64,000 nt of DNA from JBBROS01 sp965260935. Lineage in GTDB: Bacteria; Pseudomonadota; Alphaproteobacteria; Acetobacterales; Acetobacteraceae. Each line of letters starts with the position of its first letter. The first letter of the stretch is position 1. The translations under genes were made by a program, and so were the position numbers. Positions 9,598 to 17,843 of this stretch are shown one piece after another. The notes beneath the pieces are model-generated. The model saw nothing but the letters and a program-made list of their open reading frames with translations, made no database searches and was not told where the DNA came from. The DNA is taken from NCBI GenBank assembly GCA_965260935.1, contig CBDHCB010000001.1:1-64000 (forward strand). Direction: 5' to 3'.

Positions 9598-10790
9598 TCT
9601 CAGATTGCACCGAACATTCCGCTGAACACCGGTTGTGCTCCCAGCATTTGGGCGAACTGTTCGGCCAAGGGCCGTAGGCGATGGTCTGGCATGGTGGGGA
9701 TGAGTTCGTAGAGCATGCTGCCCTGACGGAACAGCGAGTGGGTGCGTCGCGTGCTGGTGTTGGACTTGAGGTGCCGGTCATAGCCGAGCGCCTCGCCTGC
9801 CGTGCCGAGCAGGGTCAGCAGCACGACCGCGAACGCGTTGACCAGCCACAGGCGGTCGCGCCGGTCGGGGGTGCTGACGTGCACCGCGCCCATGCCCATG
9901 CCGAAGCGCAGGTCCTTGGCGTCGCGGAACGCGCCCTCGATGCCCCAACGTTTGCCGTATAGGTTGATCAGCTCCCGTGAAGTTTCGTTAGTGACGCTGG
10001 CGGCCAGGCACCAGGGCTGCTTCATGTCCTTCGCTTGCACGCACACCACGGTGGCAACCGGACAGCCTGCGGCGGTGACCGTGGCGCCGCGCAGCACGCG
10101 CGCGCGTCCGCCTGCTCCGACCCACCCGGCCGCCGGCCGTGCCTCGCCGTCGGCGGCGGTCACCTTGATGTTGCCCCGGAACCGGATGACGAAGTCGAAC
10201 TCCAGCTCCTCGGTCAGCATCCGGTAGAGCTTCTGGTCGCCGAAGCCGCGGTCGGCCACGATGCGCACGCGGACACCGGCGGGCAGCACCTCGGCCAGGC
10301 GCATCAGCACCCGATCCTCGTGATCGTTGCGCCGGTCCTTCAGCGTGGCCGTGTCGACCGTCAGCCACACCAGCGGCGTCGCCCGCCCGTGGCGGCACAG
10401 CAGCGACAGCATGATCGTCGCCTGGCCGTCGGCGTCGAAGTCGGTCCAGTCCATCGCAACCGTGATGCTGGACCGGCTCCCCACGACGTAGGGCACCCAG
10501 TGGACCAGCAAGGCATCGACGTCGATGCCCGGGTTGGACAGCAGCCGGTCCACCTGCTTGATGGAATGCTTGGTCAGGCGTCCGCGGGCCAGTGCCAGGC
10601 CCTGGCCGATCATGGCGACCGCGAGAGACGCAGACTCGATCACCCCTATGGTGGCTCCTGCCAGCGAAAGCACGCGCTTGGCATGCAGGTCGTCCGCGAA
10701 CAGCGTCTTGAGAAAGCAGTGGACGCCCTCGAACGAGAGTGGCTTCTTGGTCGGCATCGTCCAGCCCCATGCATCGGATTGCAGGGCCTG
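9598..10790 (-). mobile_element. IS4-family insertion sequence (ends approximate)
   Basis: One complete transposase gene with about 30 bases beyond its start codon that include CAGGCCCTGCAATCCGATG reading inward. The left end lies within a few bases of the transposase stop at 9600. I could not match a convincing inverted repeat or target duplication, so both ends are estimates. Confidence 0.6.
9600..10757 (-). CDS. IS4-family transposase
   Basis: A 385-residue DDE transposase. The first Asp is in AMDWTDFDADG at about residue 101, the second in VADRGFGDQ near 180, and the Y-(2)-R-(3)-E-(6)-K signature of IS4 is in YGKRWGIEGAFRDAK near 285. The length and order of motifs match intact IS4 transposases. 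The gene is complete and probably active. On its left it abuts the truncated STAND gene, on its right a LysR gene lacking its head, so its arrival or a later deletion next to it removed sequence on both sides. Terminal inverted repeats could not be fixed with confidence. Confidence 0.88.
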   Translation of the reverse strand: MPTKKPLSFEGVHCFLKTLFADDLHAKRVLSLAGATIGVIESASLAVAMIGQGLALARGRLTKHSIKQVDRLLSNPGIDVDALLVHWVPYVVGSRSSITVAMDWTDFDADGQATIMLSLLCRHGRATPLVWLTVDTATLKDRRNDHEDRVLMRLAEVLPAGVRVRIVADRGFGDQKLYRMLTEELEFDFVIRFRGNIKVTAADGEARPAAGWVGAGGRARVLRGATVTAAGCPVATVVCVQAKDMKQPWCLAASVTNETSRELINLYGKRWGIEGAFRDAKDLRFGMGMGAVHVSTPDRRDRLWLVNAFAVVLLTLLGTAGEALGYDRHLKSNTSTRRTHSLFRQGSMLYELIPTMPDHRLRPLAEQFAQMLGAQPVFSGMFGAI

Positions 10791-10906
10791 AAACCGCGTC
10801 CCGGCCCCGCTTGCAAGGCCGCTTAGCCGCTTGTCACCGCCCGTGCGTCAGGCAATCCAGCCCGAACCGGCGTGCGATCCCCGACCGTCTCCATCATTGA
10901 AGCGAA

Positions 10907-11455
10907 ATGAGGGGAGGCATGAGGGCGTACGGGGATGCTTTCCCACGGGTGGAGCTGTCCCTGGTGTGCACGCCGTCCCCGGAGTTGGTGAAGGCGCTGG
11001 CAATAGGACGGGTTGACCTTGCCGTGGTCGAGGAACCGGCCGGGCCGTCCGCGGGCGAGTGCCTCAGCATCGAGCGGCTTGTCTGGGTCGGAGCCAAGGC
11101 CGGGACCGCGCACCTGAAGCGTCCCTTGCCGGTTTCGATGGTGGCCGACACTTGCGCGTTCCGTCCGGCAGTCCAGGCAGCCTTGACTGGGCATGGCGTG
11201 GGATGGAGAGCCGTGTTCGAGAACGGCGGCATGGAGGCGGCGTTGGGGACCGTGCGGGCAGACATGGCCGTGTCCGCCTGGCTGGCCTCCACCATCCCGC
11301 CCGACCTGGATATCCTGCCATCCAGCTTTGGCCTGCCGGAGCTGCCGGCCTTTGCCATTAATCTTCACCTGCCCCGCCATCATGCCGGAGCAGCGGCCAC
11401 GAAGCTGGCCCAGCACATCCGTGACGGGCTGGTGCGGCATCGGCGTGCAGCGTGA
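10907..11455 (+). pseudogene. LysR-family regulator lacking its DNA-binding domain
   Basis: Encodes only the effector-binding half of a LysR regulator: FPRVELSLVCTPSPELVKAL, then GRVDLAVVEEPAG, the loop typical of subdomain I, and a C-terminal IRDGLVRHRR. The whole winged helix is absent and an in-frame TGA at 10898 closes the frame upstream. A GGGGAGG precedes the internal ATG at 10919, so a fragment could still be translated. It lies immediately right of the IS4 element, which probably explains the lost head. It is followed by the Asp/Glu racemase gene. Confidence 0.8.
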
Positions 11456-11575
11456 ACGGCCATGACCCATGTTAGGGTTGCTTAGGAGTTCCTGGACGGA
11501 CCTGCTCCTCCAAGCAGCGGGTCGGAGTGGCCGTCCGGGACGGGCGCAGTTACGAACCAGGCGAAGGGAACAAGC

Positions 11576-12298
11576 GTGCAGCAGCAGGTGATCGGCTTGA
11601 TCGGCGGCATGAGCTGGGAAAGCTCGGCCGAGTACTACCGGATCATCAACCAGGCGGTGCGCGCCCGCCTGGGCGGCGTGCATTCGGCGCGCGTGCTGAT
11701 GTGGTCCTTCGACTTCGGCGAGATCGAGGCGTTGCAGCACGCCGGGCGCTGGAACGAGGCGGCAGCCCTGCTGGTGGACGCGGCGCAACGTCTGGAGCGG
11801 GGCGGGGCCGACTTCGCCCTGATCTGCACGAACACCATGCACCGCATGGCCGACCAGGTGCAGGCCGCCATCGGCATCCCGCTGTTGCACATCGCCGACC
11901 CCACGGCCGAACGCATCAAGGCGGCCAGGCTGTCCCGCGTCGGCCTGCTGGGAACGGCGTTCACGATGGAGCAGGCGTTCTACAAGGGCCGCCTCGCGGA
12001 CCGCTTCGGCCTGGACGTGCTGGTGCCGGGTGACGAAGACCGCGCCGTGGTTCACCGCGTGATCTATGACGAGTTGGTGCAGGGCCGGGTCGAGCCGGCG
12101 TCCCGAGACGCCTACCGGGGCGTGATCGCCCGCCTGATCGAGCGCGGCGCGGAGGCGGTCATCCTGGGCTGCACGGAGATCATGCTCTTGGTCCGTCCCG
12201 AGGACAGCCCGGTGCCGCTGTTCGACACGACCGCCATCCATACGAAGGCCGCGGTGGAGCGGGCGCTTCTGGGCCGTAACATAGCGGTCTGTTTCTGA
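11576..12298 (+). CDS. Aspartate/glutamate racemase family protein
   Basis: A 240-residue member of the Asp/Glu/hydantoin racemase family, closest in motifs to YgeA-type broad-specificity amino-acid racemases. IGLIGGMSWESSAEYY at the N-terminus, the first catalytic Cys in ALICTNTMHRMAD at about residue 83, and the second Cys in VILGCTEIMLL at about residue 195 form the two-base active site that inverts the alpha carbon without a cofactor. Both cysteines are present, so activity is likely. The start is a GTG at 11576 with GAAGGGAA upstream. The gene stands alone behind the truncated LysR. Confidence 0.88.
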   Translation: MQQQVIGLIGGMSWESSAEYYRIINQAVRARLGGVHSARVLMWSFDFGEIEALQHAGRWNEAAALLVDAAQRLERGGADFALICTNTMHRMADQVQAAIGIPLLHIADPTAERIKAARLSRVGLLGTAFTMEQAFYKGRLADRFGLDVLVPGDEDRAVVHRVIYDELVQGRVEPASRDAYRGVIARLIERGAEAVILGCTEIMLLVRPEDSPVPLFDTTAIHTKAAVERALLGRNIAVCF

Positions 12299-12412
12299 CT
12301 TGCACCGGACGGACGTCCGCGAACAGCGGACCCTGAGCCGGGCCGATAGCGGAGGCGGGCGGCTCGGCGCTGGCGCCGCGCAGGCCCTGGCCCCGAACCG
12401 TGCCTGCCCAGG

Positions 12413-13252
12413 CTACCGGAAATCCGTGCTGCGGGTCAGCTCCTCCCAGGTATCGAAGCCACGCTGCAGTTCGGTGATCTGCTGCCGGACCTGGTCGAGG
12501 CCGTCGCTGCCGATGATAAGGTGAACGGGTGGCTGGTCCGCTTCCACGGCGGTGATGATCGCCTGCGCGCCCCGCATCGGGTCCCCCCGTTGTGTGCCAT
12601 GGCCGGCGAGCACCTTGTCGCGGGCAACTCCAGCGGTTTCGGCATAGTCGTCGATGCGGATCGCGGACTGCTTGCCGGACGGCCCGCGGAAGTCGGTCCG
12701 GAACGCGCCCGGCGCCACGACGGTGACGCCGATGCCGAAGGGCGCAAGCTCCTTGGCCAGCGTATCCGACAATCCTTCGAGCGCGAACTTGGCCATGTGG
12801 TAGTACCCGACCGCCGGGAAGGTGACGTAGCCGCCGACCGAGCTGATGTTGATGATGTGGCCCCCACGGCGGGCGCGCATGCCGGGAAGCGCGGCCTTGA
12901 TGAGGCTCACGGGACCGAACACGTCGGTCTCGAACATCGCGCGGACCGCCGCGTCCTCGCCCTCCTCGATGGCTGCGAAATAGCCATAGCCCGCATTGTT
13001 GACGAGCACGTCGACGCGGCCGAAGCGCTCCTCCGCCTCGGCCACCGCCGCCTTGACTTGGTCGGGCTGCGTGACATCAAGCTCGACAGCGAGCAGGGCG
13101 TCCCCGTGCGTTCCGACCAAGTCGTCCAGATCTGACAATCGCCGCGCAGTCGCGACGACCCGGTAGCCGGACGCTAGAGCCTGCTGGGCAAGTGCCTGAC
13201 CCAAGCCCTTCGAGCATCCAGTGATGAGCCAGACTGCATTCTTGTCGATCAT
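12413..13252 (-). CDS. Short-chain dehydrogenase/reductase
   Basis: A 279-residue classical SDR. The cofactor-binding TGCSKGLGQALAQQ is at about residue 11, VLVNNAGYGYF at about 82 and the catalytic SISS...YYHMAK tetrad region at about 135-155 (Ser, Tyr, Lys all present). VVAPGAFRTDFRGPS follows, as in oxidoreductases that act on hydroxy or keto compounds. ARRLSDLDDL after strand 2 suggests NADP(H). The start at 13252 (MIDKNAVWLITG) is chosen over an upstream ATG at 13366, which would overlap the divergent LysR gene. It is probably controlled by that LysR gene. Confidence 0.88.
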   Translation of the reverse strand: MIDKNAVWLITGCSKGLGQALAQQALASGYRVVATARRLSDLDDLVGTHGDALLAVELDVTQPDQVKAAVAEAEERFGRVDVLVNNAGYGYFAAIEEGEDAAVRAMFETDVFGPVSLIKAALPGMRARRGGHIINISSVGGYVTFPAVGYYHMAKFALEGLSDTLAKELAPFGIGVTVVAPGAFRTDFRGPSGKQSAIRIDDYAETAGVARDKVLAGHGTQRGDPMRGAQAIITAVEADQPPVHLIIGSDGLDQVRQQITELQRGFDTWEELTRSTDFR

Positions 13253-13350
13253 CGTTCGGCCTTTCGATCCATGTCCGTAGGCCACAGTTGGCGCGACTGC
13301 GAACGTCCGATAAGCCGCGCCATATTGGATGAACCGTTGAACGGGATGAG

Positions 13351-14265
13351 ATGATGGCGCGGGCAAGCCTGGACGACCTGGCGGCCTTTGCCTGCGTCGC
13401 GCAGCTGCGCAGCTTTACGCGCGCCGCGGCCGCCCTCGACACCTCGACCTCCAACCTCAGCCACACGATCAAGCGGCTGGAAGCCCGGCTCGGCGCCCGC
13501 CTCCTGCAACGCAACAGCCGCAGCGTCTCGGCCAGCGAGGCGGGCGAGGCGCTGCTCGCGACGCTGGACCCGGCGCTTCGGAGCATCGACGGGGCGTTGG
13601 ACGACCTCCACCGGGAACGGGGCAGCGTGGGGGGCACGCTGCGGCTTACCGCCACCCGCCAGGCCTGCGACGCCGTGATACGCCCGGTGCTCCCGGCCTT
13701 CACGGCCGCCCACCCCGGCGCGGTGGTCGAGGTGCTGGTCGAGTACGGGTTCCGCGACATTGTCGCCGATGGGTTCGACGCCGGCATCAGGCTCGGCGAG
13801 AAGGTCGAGCAGGACATGGTCGCAGCGAAGGTCGGGCCGAACCTGCGCATGGCCGTGGTGGCGTCCCCGAACTACCTGGCCCGGCACGGCACACCCGAGG
13901 AGCCACGCGATCTCACGGGGCATCGCTGCATCAACTACCGGCTGGCGGCAGCCGGCACGATCTACGCCTGGGAGTTCGAGCGGGACGGCAAGCCGTTCGA
14001 GGTGCGCGTGCCGGGGCCGCTGACCTTCAACGATCCCGGGCTGATGCTGGATTGCGCGCTCGAAGGCCTCGGCGTCGCGCATCTTCTGGAGCATGAAGTG
14101 GCGTCGCACGTCGGCCGCGGCGCCTTGATCCGACTGCTCGCCGAGTGGACGGTCCCGTTTCCCGGTTTCTTCCTCTACTACCCGTCGCGCCGGCATCTGC
14201 GTCCGGTGTTCGCCGCGTTCCTGACCCTGCTGCGCCGGCTACCGCCGTCGAACCGACTCCCCTGA
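13351..14265 (+). CDS. LysR-family transcriptional regulator
   Basis: A complete 304-residue LysR protein. The winged helix covers residues 5-65 (LDDLAAFACVAQLRSFTRAA, then TSNLSHTIKRLEARLG), and the effector domain runs from about 92 to 295. It is divergent from the SDR gene at 12413-13252, with a 98-base gap that should hold both promoters. The start is the ATGATG at 13351-13356. The motifs RPAVLPAFTAAHPGAVVEV-like and HRCINYRLAAAG place it in the CrgA/AaeR-like branch often tied to small oxidoreductase genes. Confidence 0.88.
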   Translation: MMARASLDDLAAFACVAQLRSFTRAAAALDTSTSNLSHTIKRLEARLGARLLQRNSRSVSASEAGEALLATLDPALRSIDGALDDLHRERGSVGGTLRLTATRQACDAVIRPVLPAFTAAHPGAVVEVLVEYGFRDIVADGFDAGIRLGEKVEQDMVAAKVGPNLRMAVVASPNYLARHGTPEEPRDLTGHRCINYRLAAAGTIYAWEFERDGKPFEVRVPGPLTFNDPGLMLDCALEGLGVAHLLEHEVASHVGRGALIRLLAEWTVPFPGFFLYYPSRRHLRPVFAAFLTLLRRLPPSNRLP

Positions 14266-14479
14266 CGGGTGCGAACCGCGATTCAGGCAGCGCAGGCGGG
14301 CGAAAGAGCGGCCCCAAGACGCTGATCGACGGCTATCTTCGGCTTCCCACATACGTGACTACGGCTTGAGGCCGGGTCCGGACAACCCTGCGGTGTTCAG
14401 GGTTACGCTGAGGTGTCCGTCTAACCACCGTTGAGCGGCCACCCCCCCCTGGACTGAACCCCTTTGCTGAGACAGCAAA

Positions 14480-15469
14480 TCACGGACAACTCGGTTGCGT
14501 TCCAGCCCCGGGCTGCTGCGCAGCAGCCCGGGGCTGGAACGATTCGAACTCCATTGGCGACAAGTAGGCAAGAGCCGAGTGAAGCCTTTGGCGATTGTAG
14601 GCGGTCTCGATGAACTCCCCGATGGCGTCCCTGGCATGGGCGAGGTCACGATAAGCGCTGGCATCGACCTCCTCGTGCTTGAGCGTCTTCATGAAGCTCT
14701 CGGCCATAGCGTTGTCGTAGGGACAGCCGGCCCGGCTCATGCTGGGCTGGATGCCGGCGGCCTCAAGGCGGGCAATGTAGTCGCCGCAGGCGTATTGCAC
14801 GCCGCGGTCGGCATGGTGAACCAGGCCGCCGGCGATCACCTCGCGGCTGCTCAACGCCATCTCGAGCGCATCCAGGGCCAGGCTCGCCCTCAGGTGATCA
14901 GCCATTGCCCAGCCGACGACCTTGCGGCTGAACGCGTCCAGCACGACGGCCAGGTAGATGAAGGCCTCGGCCAATCGCGCATAGGTCAAGTCTGCCACCC
15001 ACAGCTGGTTGGTCGCCATGGGCTGGAGATGGCGTGCCAGGTTCGGCCACACCCGCCAGCCGTGACGCGAGTCTGTTGTTGGCGGCCTGAACAGCGGCTT
15101 CTTCAGGCACAGCAGGTTGTCCTCGCGCATGATCCGGACCACACGCTTGTGGTTCACGCACCAGCCCTCGCGCCGCAGCAACGCGCCGATCCGGCGGTAG
15201 CCGTAGTGGCGGTTGGCCAGCGCCAGGCGCTGGATGACATCGCGCAATGCCGTTTCCTCGCGCAGCGGATCACTACAGGCCCAACCCCGGTAATAGGCCG
15301 CCCGGCTGACGCCGGCCAACGTGCACATCCTTTCCACCGAGAGCCGTGCTCCCGGCGTTTCGCCTTGCGAGCGCGTCACTGCCTGGATATGGGCGAAGAC
15401 GCTGTCACGCCAGGCCTGTCGCTCGGCCGGCGTGAACCCTCTATGTGCTGCAAGGCGCCCCTGAAAAAA
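14480..15469 (-). CDS. IS3-family transposase OrfB (after -1 frameshift)
   Basis: The catalytic half of an IS3 transposase: an HTH_21 region (ANRHYGYRRIGALLRREG) followed by the rve integrase core with VADLTYARL (first Asp), HHADRGVQYA (second Asp) and AMAESFMKTLKHE (Glu). It is made by a -1 frameshift from OrfA at the T-TTT-TTC run at 15463-15469, so its independent start is not needed. The end of the gene is unusual: the last codons (PRAAAQQPGAGTQPSCP) are encoded by a 44-bp perfect palindrome. Confidence 0.88.
   Translation of the reverse strand, partial: FFQGRLAAHRGFTPAERQAWRDSVFAHIQAVTRSQGETPGARLSVERMCTLAGVSRAAYYRGWACSDPLREETALRDVIQRLALANRHYGYRRIGALLRREGWCVNHKRVVRIMREDNLLCLKKPLFRPPTTDSRHGWRVWPNLARHLQPMATNQLWVADLTYARLAEAFIYLAVVLDAFSRKVVGWAMADHLRASLALDALEMALSSREVIAGGLVHHADRGVQYACGDYIARLEAAGIQPSMSRAGCPYDNAMAESFMKTLKHEEVDASAYRDLAHARDAIGEFIETAYNRQRLHSALAYLSPMEFESFQPRAAAQQPGAGTQPSCP
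14498..14541. repeat. 44-bp perfect palindrome inside IS3 orfB end
   Basis: A gap-free palindrome centred on CTGC|GCAG, with arms starting CGTTCCAGCCCCGGG. It lies 48 bases from the IS end and inside the final codons of orfB. The same palindrome is at 62894-62937 in the second IS3 tail, so it belongs to the element. Likely a hairpin that stops transcripts or acts at the transposition end. Confidence 0.85.
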
Positions 15470-15786
15470 TCCAGTTCCAGCTGCTGCTGGCCAACCTTGC
15501 GCTCCAGCTCGGCGATCTGAGCCCGCGCCTGTGCCAAGCCGTCCGCCCTGGCCCACGACGCGCGCACGCCCACCGCCGCAAGGACCTCTGGCGTGCGCGG
15601 GCGCCCGCGCTTGCTCGTCAGCGCCTCCGCGCCGTTCGCGCGGAACCGGTCACGCCAGTGATAGATGATCGTTCGCTGAAGGTTCAGCTCAATGGCAAGG
15701 GCGCTTGCGCGCTCGCCAGCCTCCAACCGTTCAACAGCCTTCAGCATGAACTCCCGGCTGTGACGCCCAGACTCGCTCGGGGACAT
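15376..15786 (-). CDS. IS3-family transposase OrfA
   Basis: A 136-residue helix-turn-helix protein. The HTH is at about residues 8-55 (SREFMLKAVERLEAGERASA, RTIIYHWRDRFRANG), followed by a leucine-zipper-like coil LAQARAQIAELERKVGQQQL, the usual OrfA design. The last 30 codons lie past the frameshift site and are read only when no slip occurs. Confidence 0.85.
   Translation of the reverse strand: MSPSESGRHSREFMLKAVERLEAGERASALAIELNLQRTIIYHWRDRFRANGAEALTSKRGRPRTPEVLAAVGVRASWARADGLAQARAQIAELERKVGQQQLELDFFRGALQHIEGSRRPSDRPGVTASSPISRQ
15463..15469 (-). promoter_or_regulatory. Programmed -1 frameshift site of IS3 element
   Basis: On the minus strand the heptamer T TTT TTC lies in OrfA codons GAT TTT TTC; slipping back one base leads into the OrfB frame (TTT TTT CAG). 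This is the usual IS3 mechanism for making the OrfAB fusion. Confidence 0.7.
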
Positions 15787-16053
15787 CGATACGTTCTCCT
15801 CGTTAGGAGCTGTCCGAGTTTACCTGTCTCACTTTAGGGGTTCAGTCCACCCCCAACGTGTCCGCCAACCCTGGTGTTCGCACGGGAAACCGGACAAGAT
15901 GATTGCCGGACGGGAAGACGGTGTGGCCTTCAGAGATAAGTGGCGGGTTTCTTCCAGCGTTATTCGGCGCAGCAATGCCGCAGCGGACATTTGCGGTTGC
16001 AGGTATGCACCTGAAACGCTGCCCTGCCGCCACGGATTTGTGCTCGGCCGTTT

Positions 16054-16959
16054 TCAAAAAGCTGCCCAGCAGGCCGCCATGACTTTCTGGCGCAGCCAGC
16101 GGTGAGCCAGATCGGCGTCGAGACGCGGGTGCCACATGACGCTGATCGCCAGTTCCGGCGTCGACACGGGCAGGTCGAACCCTTCGAGACCCTGTGCTGC
16201 CACCTCCCCGTCTCGAATGCAGGAGCGCGGCACGAGTGCGATCAGGTCCGAACGGCGTGCGATGTTCAGCGCATCGAGGAAGCTCGGCACAATCGCAACG
16301 ATCTCACGCCGCAAACCGAGTTCGTGAAGGGCGTCGTCCACCGGCCCCTTCGACGCGCCCCGACGCGATGTGACGACGTGCCTGCAAGCGGCATAGCGTT
16401 GCGACGTTATTAGCCCTTTGAACAAGGGATGACGGTGGCGTGCCGCACCGATGAAGCGATCGCGAAAGATAAGCTGGCTTCGAACCTCGGGTGCGGAGGC
16501 GCCCGCCGTCCCGATTTCCAGGTCGATCGTTCCTTCCCGCAGCGGGGTCGCCTCCTTGTCGGGCTTGGGGGCGAAGCGAAGGCGAACGCGAGGTGCCGCC
16601 TCGGTGACTGCCCCGACCAACGCTGCGGCGAACAGCGCCACGAATCCTTCGTTGGCGCGGATCGTGAACGTCCGTTCCAACAAAGCTGGATCCATAGGGT
16701 CCGTGGCCGGCGTAAGCACCGCTCGCGCCTCCTGAGCGAGCGCGTGAACGCGGCCAGCCAACTGCTCTGCATACGACGTTGGTACGAGCGAACGCCCGGC
16801 TTGAACCAGCAGGGGATCGCCCGTTGCGGATCGAAGCCGCGCCAGTGTTCGGCTCGTCGCAGAAGCGCTGAGGCCGAGGCGTCTGGCGGCAACCGTGACG
16901 CTGCATTCGGTGAGCAGCACGTCGAGCGCGGCGAGCAGGTTCAGATCGATGGTAGCCAT
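16054..16959 (-). CDS. LysR-family transcriptional regulator
   Basis: A 301-residue NodD/LeuO-type LysR protein: it starts MATIDLNLLAALDVLLTECS, typical of that branch, with the recognition helix in LSASATSRTLARLRSATGDP, and an effector domain from about residue 95. Complete. It is divergent from the SDR gene at 17092; the 132-base gap holds two copies of a GCGTCnGACGC dyad that fit a LysR operator. Confidence 0.88.
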   Translation of the reverse strand: MATIDLNLLAALDVLLTECSVTVAARRLGLSASATSRTLARLRSATGDPLLVQAGRSLVPTSYAEQLAGRVHALAQEARAVLTPATDPMDPALLERTFTIRANEGFVALFAAALVGAVTEAAPRVRLRFAPKPDKEATPLREGTIDLEIGTAGASAPEVRSQLIFRDRFIGAARHRHPLFKGLITSQRYAACRHVVTSRRGASKGPVDDALHELGLRREIVAIVPSFLDALNIARRSDLIALVPRSCIRDGEVAAQGLEGFDLPVSTPELAISVMWHPRLDADLAHRWLRQKVMAACWAAF

Positions 16960-16994
16960 ACGGGAATCGTAGCCGCATCTTCACGCCAGGCATA

Positions 16995-17038
16995 GCGTCC
17001 GACGCAATCATATCTTGCATCCCATGCGTCTGACGCAT
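16995..17038. promoter_or_regulatory. Tandem GCGTCnGACGC dyads, probable LysR operator
   Basis: GCGTCCGACGC at 16995-17005 and ATGCGTCTGACGCAT at 17024-17038. The second is a 15-base perfect dyad and contains the T-N11-A LysR box (T17025, A17037). The centres are 31 bases apart, about three helical turns, so one regulator tetramer could hold both. They lie 54-97 bases before the SDR start. Confidence 0.65.
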
Positions 17039-17091
17039 TCCAAAGGCTGCGCCCACGTTCGAGGAGGCAACATGATGAAAGGTGTCATGGC

Positions 17092-17805
17092 ATGAACACT
17101 TCCCCGGACACGCACCCCAAGACGGTTCTGCTTGTTGGCGCATCACGCGGCCTTGGGCAGGCAATGGCGAACGAGTTCGTTAAGAAGGGATGGCACGTCG
17201 CCAGTACGCTTCGCGAGGGCGGCCGGACCGGACTGCACGATCTTGCTGACGCGCATGCCGATCAGGTCACGATCGAGCCGCTCGACATCACCGAGCCCAA
17301 TCAGATCGCGGGCTTGCGCAAACGGCTATTGGGCAGCGCATTCGACATGCTGTTCGTCAACGCCGGCACCGCCAACCACAATCAGACCGAGACCATTGCG
17401 GAGACTTCAACCGACGAGTTCGTACGCGTGATGCTCACCAACGCGCTCGGCGTGATGCGCGCCGTCGAAGGCTTGCAAGACCTGGTGCGCCCAACTGGCC
17501 TGATCGGTGTCATGTCGTCGGGTCAGGGTAGCATCGGCAACAACGTCAAGGGCGGCCACGAGGTCTACCGGGGCAGCAAAGCCGCACTCAACCAGTACAT
17601 GCGAAGCTATGCCGCCCGCCACGCGGACGATCAGCGGGCGATGGTGTTGATGGCACCGGGCTGGATACGCACGGAGCTGGGTGGGCCGGAAGCGACCTTC
17701 AGCATTGAGGAAACCATCCCGCAGTTGGTTGATACGCTTGTCGCGCAGCAGGGCACGCCGGGTCTGCGCTTCATCGACCGGCATGGCAAAACCGTGCCGT
17801 GGTGA
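17092..17805 (+). CDS. Short-chain dehydrogenase/reductase
   Basis: A 237-residue SDR. The cofactor motif is VGASRGLGQAMANEF at about residue 15, MLFVNAGTANHN is the NNAG-equivalent at about 85, and the catalytic region is SSGQGSIGN ... EVYRGSKAALN at about 142-165 (Ser, Tyr, Lys present). The first Asn of NNAG is replaced by Val (FVNAG), as in CsgA-like atypical SDRs. It opens the operon with the amidohydrolase, 38 bases downstream, and is divergent from LysR. Confidence 0.87.
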   Translation: MNTSPDTHPKTVLLVGASRGLGQAMANEFVKKGWHVASTLREGGRTGLHDLADAHADQVTIEPLDITEPNQIAGLRKRLLGSAFDMLFVNAGTANHNQTETIAETSTDEFVRVMLTNALGVMRAVEGLQDLVRPTGLIGVMSSGQGSIGNNVKGGHEVYRGSKAALNQYMRSYAARHADDQRAMVLMAPGWIRTELGGPEATFSIEETIPQLVDTLVAQQGTPGLRFIDRHGKTVPW

Positions 17806-17843
17806 TCCTACAAGGGGCAACAGGAGGGATCGGGAAGACGCGC

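Larger units (their letters stand above)
14450..15849 (-). mobile_element. Complete IS3-family element, 1400 bp
   Basis: Both ends begin TGGACTGAACCCCT and continue with a similar TGAGACAG block, giving imperfect inverted repeats of about 38 bp. The element carries overlapping orfA and orfB. It sits in a C-rich tract, with CCC on both flanks as the probable 3-bp target duplication. The tail of another copy is at 62638-62985 on the other strand. Confidence 0.9.

Noticed and set aside
9580..10830. Terminal inverted repeats of the IS4 element
   Set aside because: Only scattered short matches (TCAG, TGCA, CCGA) between the two ends; not enough to call.
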